Source: Oscillospiraceae bacterium (lineage in GTDB: Bacteria; Bacillota; Clostridia; Oscillospirales; CAG-272). Taken from it: DNA of 64,000 nucleotides. This document shows, in pieces, positions 39,201 through 45,500 of the stretch. Both the position numbers and the translations under genes were made by a program. The first letter of the stretch is position 1. Every line of letters begins with the position of its first letter. The stretch is from contig SVSG01000005.1 in NCBI GenBank assembly GCA_015064415.1, forward strand, positions 1 through 64,000. The letters run 5' to 3'. The notes beneath the pieces are model-generated. The model saw nothing but the letters and a program-made list of their open reading frames with translations, was not told where the DNA came from and made no database searches.

Positions 39201-39537
39201 CGGCACGACCGTTATCCTTGACGGCGTTGAGTTCAGAACCAAGGGCGGCGCATTCATGCTCCACCAGGGCACTGCAGCCAACCCCTCCGAGCTCAAGCTG
39301 ATCAACGGCGCTAAGATCACCTCCACCGGTGAAATCGCAGGTGCCACGATGATCTCCTTCAACGACAAGGATTGCGCCAACACCAACCTTTACGTTGACG
39401 AGACCTCCTCGATTACGCTGTCCGGCGCTAACACCGGATCCCTGAATATGATCTACGTGAACGCCGGCTGGTCCGGTACCATGACGATCAAGGGTACCCT
39501 TACCACCACGGCAGCTCCACCGGCTACGTTGTTCTGA
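24238..39537 (+). CDS. giant secreted parallel beta-helix repeat protein, 5' part before a frameshift
   Basis: As read, 5,099 residues ending at TGA 39535-39537. It begins with a signal peptide (KRRALILTLL... GASA, about residues 1-28), preceded by AGAGG. Everything after is a series of modules of one type. An entry segment such as YTDLATAIAEADDGTTVTLLSN or AAKSGDTIYVLANIS is followed by short beta strands with Asn/Thr/Gly turns (LTLENITL, VNIYDGAIIEG, INISGGTIN). This is the pattern of right-handed parallel beta-helix (pectate-lyase-like) adhesins. There are roughly a dozen modules; several are duplicated in long blocks. Cys is scarce, Thr/Asn/Ala/Gly abundant. The reading frame is lost near 39.51 kb, and the continuation is the next entry. 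Likely cell-surface or extracellular; ligand unknown. Confidence 0.85.
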   Translation: MNVLKRRALILTLLVLCLFGLTILGASAAVDTAATGTTTQETGSVASATVTVGTAEQPQVYYYTDLATAIAEADDGTTVTLLSNVNVTSAITVEGKTLTIEGANADIQLTAPAKTLMFNIGNNAHVTFKNIKVTTDRFVTFRQNTTDASASLTLDAGAHVTNIDLAVDNDVLIYNSLATANITINIKANASVIVKSLTEVAPAYATILSSNGVSTTLNVWGTLKNIATTPDGKNAQVYVVKGATQNGTLNVYDGAIIEGTSDNTTHNGKYSGIVYYSQGVKNAINIYGGTITVHGATGLAFTGDGSSTTVNISGGTINNAEAEYPMFFGASLTATISGTDTVKPKFNVTQKLLASGTLNTAVNAFNKEDCSIASTLGFAVLLESNKTAYTGLTSAVRDAIAAEDTLYLLSNITSNVSFYGTNADLTTRGILENKKLTITSFGDTKFTWTTTIKANGVLFYIGSNTHLIIDNVIINAGCRFMRFESNGDGDGTFMKVDILSKAEIYATPNTDGNFIYYGADRVLTMNIEDGAIIQRKGDCSLAKANLIVLNNEFAEGSVINIKGKLSDITNFTGTGARESNLFVHKYKNLTVNIYSTAVLEVALTKTDASATINATRFSNSGTTHFENDTAAVYMGAPVRLGTTVGGNLGTVYFETLAEAIAAIPANGKGTITLLANTTVSATLTIANKEVTLTGADGVTLTMSGSPAFILGNNSHLVIDDLKVVATKAFVSVENTDTSSTATLDLESGAEIEITNYTSGYFLQAAMSANTGKLTVNIKNGSSLKLLSNGTVSAASQGLFRFYSNSSNAYSVASGSTINVDGTIIYGLTFNATGTASTNRAAMFKMSDNTVTLNFTSNANVELAHVNALPGTWNAIACIESKASVNIDGGTFKIPAGCGLIGYNGENFAGTYVIKNNPSFTTVDGWLIYDYCKATDGVLTGWQKSAVTFQNVDLGATNISYNGRMTKVTLVNVGFKDEATAIANYATVRVGDDVTKGYYNNFATAYSAAKSGDTIYVLANISIGTTYVENKVITIKGVGDVTLSNSSTDTSTVLFDLFDGADLTFSTINLNITNRFLRSRSGAAKVTFASGAKVTSTNAIFFYANSYALDVTTTMVFDFQAGSEIDSKATNLIYHNQTVDTNGDGVGDASRVLNATIKIAGKLKLSSTADGAIAKDSNQNGTYIVYYDATTANVTCSAARWFYLHENNSVVYVTGFATVADADAFANTAGLSIRSGDKIGEGVWLPYTGFTGQMHQVAIDVLPEGEDTIYLLKDIASIYATLHFRDRETIKIVGAKADGTTAVINFQGDAQRAQIYDGTELIIDGVTLNANTKAGVANVATDQTYGRIFQINGGKLTLKNLTLNANGNNEYAPINIVSATKSTVTLEKCTVNAGNDLFRVGGSSAVLTSIVVDNSTLNVTADTTLDYRNSNADTRVDFTVKNQTVWNSAAGLYVYGAKGLINVTFENSTFTGGSTFSVDSLAQPADGKGLTDADGEGNYALAITAKNITVTTSGYFLRLNSASCVGNVSLNIVGTKTGTGASATHSNVINGALANLSGANDRVQIRATGLKVDGAVYSTVYMVGSTNTIDMEFEGITFTTSGNNGRTFNSESSATHTNLIIKIKDANVTAGDKSTYSNEINAKQIGFLLRGFKNVKLELTGIISTRLPQDVRGAFIDVQTPTAANTANGVSITLTDIAIDNHTYVISNSTLACDVTATVANVNATTTDGFLNVHKDSTHTLNATVTNSTYTVGGKTYNASGKYAITGATLTLSGYADQATADTVALKAGYVVRTTADGATNSVYYRAFNAAAINHATADATKAGTITVLTNLTGITFTLGDGADDANFKPYDLTIVGVKLLGATAWPTLSPSGADAIKMYDGSDLTFRNITVQASFRWVRVYNTKGVADDCNLIFGENSTALMNTASSTTEDFIYAQNASYTNFIVEQGAAIRMTQTAATGRKTVIAFNGAYGDVIIRGTVDANITTVDGATNIFFCQMGSTSGNLIIESTAVVNFKVTGGYGNSYFVGSTGLAIIDAAAKINGAVLNDTTAKAIGFNIRNNAADGKTDFYANIIGALAYKHMSDVSTFTLLGNANIYVYETIKDKEFTITSLEGNKFTLTLPSTYAAFNLGANTKLTLTNLTLNLGGNRFARVDGNTHVIFGDGATVNCSAGIFIYSNSNGAFDITATYDFQAGSVINWTSASGSMIYHDGTKDLNNDGDVKDSGEKQKLTLNVYISGEMNISSTSTGAITYDKNDNSSYIVWIDFTTAKITCTATYWFYHCEQRSPVYMTGLDTIEEYDAVARKTSLAVRSGAKIGEGVWVPYTGFRGQINQVAIDVLPEGENTLYLLEDITSINSTMHYKDRDSFRIVSNKADGTQATIKFQGDAYRFRVYSGSPLTLDNVNIITGKGSSDVGKLFQFHNGTSAVPATLILTNGSTLTSKVPASALNFADTTALVKIESTDTLTNLDTFAASFALKLRVVTETGANYYNTLSLHAANTATANATKAGTVTALANFSVAKEYFVLGDGKDDANFTTYDLTVTGIKVGSATEYPTITVSQDGIRLYDGSDITFTNVNIYSNNRWLRIYNTKCTDPCDIVFGENVTASQKTATSNDDFILVTSGSYTNITVEEGATLTRTLTAANTTATKKMFSADSLHGTITIAGTVTFNAACTLNSNNKPTPAYLFATNGADSAVVIKSTANVNFSATGESAGSSILTGDTYVTIEDGATVNGTTYESARLAAQQFGLAAEYTDKADGKVYYVNNVAYALKNAKDKTAVTLLRDASFSGVISLEGRELTIASIPGSTYTLTHTSGWAAFWLLSDSKLTLENITLTLQVNADCNGRFARIDGSSHVIFGNGATVNTAGAIFIYNNGNGLAGGYAYTIDFLAGSVINATGSMSNGLIYHNSESAANADVTVNIAGTINIPTASPITKDADANGRYVVNYDASTADVTCGAPIWFSHNTLVYFKNLEGDAVTEFALACGLAVRYGDVYASGIYTPMLDLIPEGGSAIIYILQDVNTFCTAAFSNKTVTVKSDPAAGINYYTITSVSTAPIFAIGENAHLILDNINIVSGSFIRFETVNADNATITVDFNSGATVTASKSSSYPNFIYATGAQNKPVLLTINVNSGAKLGRPANTWAVTGSDRNCYLFNLNNFGTNLLAGSAINVAGTLEELTSFEGTGARRSSIILANKDADLTVNITPGAVFNYNAGTHGINADEGMINTIGAVNISGGAFNLSGETDMLAPFWLASTSVYTFTGNIVFNAPYLTEFFYSYSSEAKVYFDNATFRTNVPANIKLEYANRNLPAITVVNSTFTSEHVANILNATVTLDNGNALSGRYDLASAIALVESGATIYLQADSIISSTIVLDGKAITIAPIGDEAMKLALYSNTVGKMFVLKNGASLTLNNLTVTITADTVDRKVETAGSFITVDEAEPTGAVKVNLNNINLTASASIPFYFGGNSVVEVAINGGSYVGEGMFAIGYYASESEKGKGDGVDVTSNATVTVTVTGTEDEHVLLRRTEAGDQNAIIFINFAGKAANHKNQVVFNLTHADLGREGAASYTHPIYLRGAAALTLNQTCGQFYTGGWLIGGQSGAALYVTLTDVDMTYTGTSYSLRPYGVSGAGSYFKMVGGSVNANRVSDSGYVLSFNADIAVSFTGTTFNVATNATLFSREGGIAPSIVLDGCTFNMAGKIVTTSKTMNVMVKGETKVLEGEELVAITPEIALARGFIVELEGTSVYASNLFTAFVAEAKAETNKVLIHGNLALSYPIYVTNQNITFAGVGENITITVGVGLRPFYIENNSTVTFKDLTINAYRFFTFNASNSDVLTTVTLENTDVIVPDYSKDIDALIYKGHTVGKAVLNIDANSSIVMNSSAAPATDKTIYALIAIYNGEGATVNVWGTIKNLMKTSESQNAQVISIKGAKNNATVNIYDGAVLEGTSSYGKYTGTHGGSYCGIIYFSQGTNTLNIEGGTITVHGVTGLAYTGTTATINISGNAVINNVDAQYAMFFGDNQTAHITGTADAKPVINTPAKLIASGTAYAYNFFTEEEYATLAKTLGFTVLLASSNTACTTWNATMRDLMAAEETLYLLNNVSSSSNFSAASLTDTKLTITSYGNAKYTWTTTIRANAVLFFVASNTHLIIDNVIMDVAARFMRFESDGETGTSMKVDILGGAEIYALPGGDGNFIYYSADRVLTMNIEEGAIIQRKGDSDAATGHLINLGANFAEGSVINIKGKISDITNYTGTATRGGNLFAVPGANVVVNIYNTAELEMALTTETGKIGVVRFAPAGLVYFKNFAEGTDYDKLATSYGLALRADATATADTAYARNLSAQLIALAESNGTIYALNDFVLSANFTIDNKNVVIEPLRDGITMTQSATITLINDSSLTVKNLAIVSSACFINSSTVTNGNTIKLENVKVTTSAKKDTDFITVTNSKTAIEITNFEFLATANRVRVIRATTNGVVTSLKVTNAKLNTALFRVENTTGVIGSAEAPATLTDVTFVADEVIGSAFMYAYNAAAYVDIFGGSYTGQFIYGGDNNTNTLQIRVNPIGDKTTTISTLTPSTTSQYTALIHLNPAAAADVTLSFRNATLSDVGGKSALIRVMKTTRLTIYVDNTTLNANSFLNAYHYCTVYGHFNSAAEAKTFGFNVRLGENVGKGVYYYFVNHAFEAAKDGDTIYLMGNASSINVGIDDTLFTKKVHVTSDGGPYTVTTLTGIAFYLGDGAELKFTNVIYDLSNRLARIDGSCSIIFGAGSVMNHKNTIFIYNNGQESVKGAKYTIDIQAGSTINATTALANGLIYHNGANTADNEITVKIAGKINMPTKSYIVRSVDKNGRYHIYYDASTADVTVGQDLWFSNVFLGNRDGAMADDVLWATGFKSHAEADEFGYKHVGAYFRTYDANPEAEYEYSFVLHTQFVDVITGHLTSYGGEVMILRSTQSVYATRHFDFGGVLTFKSYNGAYFGAQDGAYRFRIKNGTTVILDGVEFRTKGGAFMLHQGTAANPSELKLINGAKITSTGEIAGATMISFNDKDCANTNLYVDETSSITLSGANTGSLNMIYVNAGWSGTMTIKGTLTTTAAPPATLF
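24889..26000 (+). repeat. intragenic block A, duplicated at about 35.95-37.1 kb
   Basis: The encoded segment from LNVWGTLKN through GGTITVHG, PMFFG, KLLASGT and AAEDTLYLL to AIIQRKGD recurs in the same order at 35.95-37.1 kb (VNVWGTIKN to AIIQRKGD). The offset is 11,076 bases at one anchor (25099 and 36175) and 11,046 at another (25831 and 36877), so only small indels separate the copies. Confidence 0.8.
27949..28050 (+). repeat. intragenic block B, duplicated at 31183
   Basis: ATCGGCGAGGGCGTATGG followed by about 80 closely similar bases occurs at 27949 and again at 31183, exactly 3,234 bases (1,078 codons) later. Flanking modules (LGDGADDANF, YDGSDLTFRN and LGDGKDDANF, YDGSDITFTN) follow in the same order in both places. 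Confidence 0.8.
33850..35350 (+). repeat. intragenic block E-D, duplicated at about 41.45-42.95 kb
   Basis: PGAVFNYN... NISGGAFNLSG, then RYDLASA, TVDRKVETAG, PFYFGGN and GKGDGVDV recur in the same order at 41.45-42.95 kb. Offsets are 7,598 (33859 and 41457) and 7,607 (34507 and 42114). Both equal a multiple of 3 minus 1, which places one missing base between the copies. Confidence 0.8.
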
Positions 39538-42500
39538 TCAACATCGGCGGTGCTGATTCCACCGGTAACATCATCCTTGATGGTGCTACCATCAACCTGA
39601 ACAGCACCAAGGGCACCGAGGCCATCATGATCGATGCCGATGCCTCCAACAATACGGGTACGATCACGATCAAGAACGCGACGCTGAACAACAACGCCGT
39701 ATGCACGGGCACCACCGCATTCGTGCGCACCGGCGAGCTGGTCAACATCGAGATCTACACGAAGGGTCTTACCGCAAACTACAATCCCACCAACTCCTAC
39801 AAGTACTCTGCTCCCTTCTTCGGAACGGGTCTTGTGTACTTCAAGGACGTTACCGGTGCTGAGGCCGATGCAATGGCCGTTGAGCTTGGTACGGGCGTTC
39901 GCTACGGCGACGTTTACTCCGCCGCACTTTCCACCCGCATGGTCAACCTGATCCCCGTGGGCGGCTCCGGCGAGATCCACTTCCTGTGCCCTGCTTACGT
40001 TCCTACGCACATCACCATCTTCAACCGTCACGTCACTCTTGTTGGCGTTGAGAACAACACCGCTTACAATTACTTCTACACGCCCACCGCTAACTACATG
40101 TTCTACATCCAGAACGTCGGCTCGCTGATCTTCAAGAACATGAACATTACCGGTGCAAGACCTCTGATCAACTATCAGGCAATCGATGCCGCAACCGTTG
40201 CACAGGCAGACAGAGACATTCTGATCAGCTTCATCGCATCCAACGTGAAGATCACCGGTTCCTCCGTGCTGATCAACTCCAACGCACACCACGGCAGCGT
40301 TGCGAACAAGAAGTGTGATACCATCACGCTCCTTATCGACAAGGATACTACCATTGACTACACGGCCAACTCCTCCGGTACGAGCACTGATATCTACTGC
40401 TTCAGCTTCAACCACAACACGCATCCCACCGTGTACGTCAATATCGAAGGTACCGTGAACTTCGCTTGTGTCGGTGCTACCGTCAGGGACGTCTTCTTCA
40501 TCCGCGACAACAACCCGTCCACTACGACCGTCAACATCGCACAGACCGCGAACATCTCGCTTCGCGTCACCTCTACGGTCGGCGGCCACAAGTTCTTCGC
40601 TTCCGCAACCGGTGGTTCCGAAACCTCCAACAAGATGAACATCCATCTGGATGCCATCACCGATGAGAACGGTCTGACGATCGACAACTTCACGCTGTTC
40701 AGCCTGTACAGAGCTACCAATATGTACGATCTGTGCATCACCGCTACCACAGACAAGTGGACTGCTGAGCTGCAGAAGCTCATCGCCGTGTCGGCAGGTG
40801 CTGAGGTTCCCGCGATCGGTGCTTACGCTGAGATCGACGGCACTTACTACTACTCTTCCATCATTGGTCACTCGCTGATCTCCAAGATTACCGACGAGGC
40901 AACCGTTTACATCCTGAACGATTGCACCACCAGCAGAGAGATCGTGCTTGAGGGCATGAAGATCACCTTCAAGAGCTTCGGCGACAAGATCTACACGGTA
41001 ACCAGCAACTACATCAGTGTTTCCCCGATCTTCAAGGTGCTTGGCGACGTGCATCTGGTCTTCGAGAACGTCACCTTTGTGGCAGGTCGCTTCGCACGTA
41101 TCGACGACGTGACCAAGGTTGACTCCTACTTCACGGTTGACGTGAACAAGGGCGCAAGCCTGATCGCATCCGATCCCGCGAAGGACCCCAACTTCATCTA
41201 CGGTTCCACTACCGTTGACAGACTGGTAACCATCAACATCAATGAGGGCGGTTACATGGGTCGTCCCGCATACGACTGGGCTTCCGGCACTGCCTTCATC
41301 CTCAACTTCGACTCGCTTAAGCTGTCTCCCGGTTCTTCCGTGAACGTAGCGGGCACGATGGAGGATCTGATCAACTTCACCGCAACCTCCGGTACGAGAA
41401 AGAGTGCTATCATCCTGAACCGTACCGACTCCGACCTGACGGTCAACATTCTGCCCGGTGCTGTATTCAACTACAACGGCGGCAGACACTCCGTCAACCA
41501 GGGTCAGGGTCTGATCAACGTTGCAGGTAAGATCAACATCTCCGGCGGTACGTTCAACATCTCCGGCACCGCAGAGGTTCTGCCGATCTTCTGGCTGAAC
41601 ACCGGCGCTTCCATGTACCTCACCGGTGAGATCACCATCAATGCACCTGCCCTCAAGCAGCTCTGCTACACGTACACCGCACCCACCACGATCACCGTGG
41701 ACGGTGCCACCATCCTTGGTGCTGCCGCTGATAATGCGGTCACCACCAGCACGACCAACTATCCCACGCTCAAGGTCATCGACGCCACCTTCGGCAACGA
41801 GAACCTTGCATCCATGTTCGGCGGTACCGCTTGCGTAGGCGAGCTTGATGCTGAGAATCCTCTGGCTCACCGCTACGACTTCAGCTCCGCAGTCAAGATC
41901 GCACTTTCCAAGGGTATCGAGCTTGTTACCATCACCGGTAACACCATCATGAACGAGGGTATCGTTCTGAACGGTCAGACGCTGAAGCTGATCTGCTCTG
42001 CACAGACTGCTCCCACCGTCTATGCAAGCCCCAACGTTCTGAAGGCATTCACCCTCCAGAACGGCGCAACCCTTGAGATCCGCAACATCAACTTCAACCT
42101 GAGAGCCAACACCGTTGACCGCCAGGTCGAGACCGCAGGTGTGTTCATCACCGCTGATGAGACCGCACCCAACGGCGCTAACAATGTCCTGCTTGACAAC
42201 GTCACTCTCACCGCCGGTTACGGTATTCCCTTCTACTTCGGCGGAAACACTATCGTGAACCTCACCATCAACGGCGGTTCTTACACGGGCGGGGGTATGT
42301 TCGCTATCGGCTACACCGCTACCGAGTCCGCAACGGGCAAGGGCGACGGCGTTGACGTATTCTCCAATGCAACCGTTCGTGTGACCATCACCGGTACTCA
42401 CGACAAGCACGTTGTAATCAAGAGAACCGTTGGCGGCGACCAGAACTCCATCATCTTCGTGAATCAGACAGGTTCCGCTCTTGAGAACAAGGGCAAGGTT

Positions 42501-45500
42501 GCCTTCACCATGACTCACGTGGATCTGGATTCCTCTGCTACCAGCTATCCCATGTATCTGCGCACCAGAGCGGCTCTCACCGTGGATTACACCTGCGGTA
42601 AGATGTCCTCCACCGCTTGGTTGTTTGCAAGCCAGGCAAACTGCGCATTCTACGCAAACTTCACCGACGTTGATATGACCAGTACCAGAACCAGCTACAT
42701 CGCACGTCCTTACGGCGCAGCCGGCTCCGGTTCTTACGTCAACATCACCGGCGGTACCATTACCGGTGACAAGGTTAAGGCAACGGAATACATGCTGTCC
42801 TTCAACAATGATATCGACGTTACCCTTACCGGCGTTAAGATCGTCAGTGCCCTGGGCGCTCCCATCTTCGGTTCCGAAACCCAGACGGGTCTGTCCATCA
42901 CCATTTCCGATCTTGACATCTCCGAGGCAGGCGCTCTGGTCCATGCAACCAAGACTCCTGTTCTCCACAACAACGGTATCGTCATGGAGAATGACGCAGC
43001 TGCTATTGCTAAGGGCCTTGTCTTCCGCGTTGGTCCCGAGGGCGGCAAGTACTTCCACTCCATCGCCTCCGCTGTTGCAGCAGTGGCTGATGGCGGCGTG
43101 ATCTACGTCCTTGCCAACTCCACCGAGCCCTCCAGCAACATCGCACTGAACAAGTACATCACCTTCGAGCTGGTCAACGCTCCCGCAACCGGTTACACCA
43201 TCACGCACACCGGCACCGGCAATCTGTTCCTTGTGACCGATAGCACGGAAGCCGCTCCCGCACGTCTTGTCATCAGCAACATGAAGTTCGTCAGCACCGT
43301 TGCCACCGGCGCGATCTTCGCTACCGCAGGCAATGGCTACGCCATCATCGAGCTGACCAACTGTGAGGTAAGCACCTCCAAGGGCGGTGTGTTCAACTTC
43401 AGTGGCAAGTCCTCTGCAGTTGTTACCATCAACGGTGGTTACTTCAAGGCATACTACCGTCCCGTTTACACTGTTGAAGAGTCCGCAGTTCAGTTCACCG
43501 CATCCGACGTGACCTTCGAGGGTCTGGGTGCAGGTAACGACGGTACCATCTTCTTCTTCGACAACACCAACGGTAACACCGGTGCCGTTGCGTTCCGCTT
43601 CACCGACTGTAAGATCGTCAACACGACCTCCAGCGGTCACGGTATCTACGCAATGAACACCTCCAAGGTTGACCTTGACATGACCAACTGTACCATCAAC
43701 GTACGCGGCTGGTGCTTGTCTTCTCAGTCGAACACCACCTGGCACGCAAATCTCACGAACGTCAGCTTCACCACGAACAGTAACAACCACGCCGTAAGAC
43801 TTTACGGTACCGCAGGTTCTTACCTGAACGTGATGGGTGGTACCTTCCATCAGACCGGCACTACCTCCACTAACGAAGGCGTGCTCTCTGTTGGTAACTC
43901 CATCGTGCTGAACTTCTTCGACGGTTACATCGAATCCGACGAGATCGCATGTATCACCGCTCTCACCGCAACCGTACAGATCAACATTTACGGCGGTACC
44001 TTCCGTTACACCGGTAACAAGGATGGCGGTGCTCCCGTAGCACTTCCCAGCCGCGGTATGATCACCGTGAATGGCGGTAACTTCATTACCGAAAGCTCTG
44101 TCGGCCCCGTATTCAGCAACGTCGCGAACACCGCGAACTCGCTGATCCTCAACGCATTCAATGCATACGGCAACGCTAACCTGATCACCAACCTTGGCGC
44201 AGGCACGCCCACTGCCGATCACGATGCATACGGTCGCACCTCTCTCAACACGATCGTGATGACTACGGGTGCAACTCCCATCCTTACCGAGGGTGCTGCG
44301 GGTCTTGGCTTCAAGGCATCTCTCAGCGCTAACGCTTACGCTTACCTCACCGGTCTTGCAGTTGACCGCGTTGTCAAGTTCGGTATGCTGGTCATCCCGA
44401 CCGAAGAGCTTGATGAAACCAGATTCAACCACTACGGTTTCCAGACCGCAGGTCTTGTTGAAGGTGTCGATTACTTCGACATCAAGGCAGGCGAGTCCGA
44501 TGTCACTCTGGCAGACGACGGTTGCGTCGTGGTGAAGCTGGCTCTCACCGGCATCTCCGAGGCAGACTACAGCACCGCTTACTCCGTGGTATTCTACGCA
44601 TCCTACGATGTGAACTTCGAGCTCAACGGCGAGCTTATAAGCACTCATAACGTGTACCAGTACGCTGATTATGAGAGAAGCGAGAACTCCAGAAGCCTTG
44701 CACAGGTTGCACGTGCCGCTTATAACGACACCTCCGCAACGCAGGACTCCTACTACGTCAACCCCGTAGAAAACACCGCACTCTACAGCCACTACACCAC
44801 CGAGGAGCTGGCTCAGCTGGCTATCTTCTGTGGCGGCGATACCACTCAGCAGACCCTGGATATCTTCCTTGTTGCAGGCGGCTCCAACGCTGTCGGTAAC
44901 ACCGTATACGGCGACGCATTTGCTTCCGCGTTCGATCAGAACAGCATCTCCTCCAACGTATTCTACTCCGGCATGATCTGTGATTACGCCGCTCAGACTT
45001 ACGGCGCGACGACGCTGAACTTCGTAACCAGCAAGTACACCGCTATCGGCTCCACTCCTGCTCTTGGCATGGGCTGGCTCGCCGACTCTATGGGTCCCGA
45101 GGTCGGTATGGCTAAGGAACTTTCCAAGTATTACAACTCCGAATCCGGCAAGTATGCCGCAATCATGAAGTATGCATTCAACAACGTCAGCCTTGTTGAC
45201 GATGCTGAGTTCTGCAACAACTTCATGCAGATGGTAGCCGATCAGATCGCTGATTACCAGTCTCAGGGCTACAAGGTGAACGTCGTTGGCCTGTACTGGC
45301 TGCAGGGCGAGGCCGACGTTGAGAATGTAAGCGCTTACGCCGCAGCATTCAACACGATGGTATCCAACGTACGCAGCAACCTGTCCTCCATCACCGGCGC
45401 GGATCTTTCCTCCATGCCCGTGGTTGCAGGCGAGATCGCTAACTTCCTTGGCTTCAATACCGCAGACGCTCAGACCGCATTTGTGACCATGCAGAACACC

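Noticed and set aside
24766..39264. A 4,832-codon open frame on the minus strand opposite the giant gene
   Set aside because: It is in exact antisense register, lacks a ribosome binding site, has a Cys/His/Val-rich composition unlike any protein, and is explained by the missing TTA, CTA and TCA codons in the sense gene.
39480..39540. Programmed -1 ribosomal frameshift within the giant gene
   Set aside because: No X-XXY-YYZ slippery heptamer or following strong stem is visible in the window of overlap. A lost base fits better.
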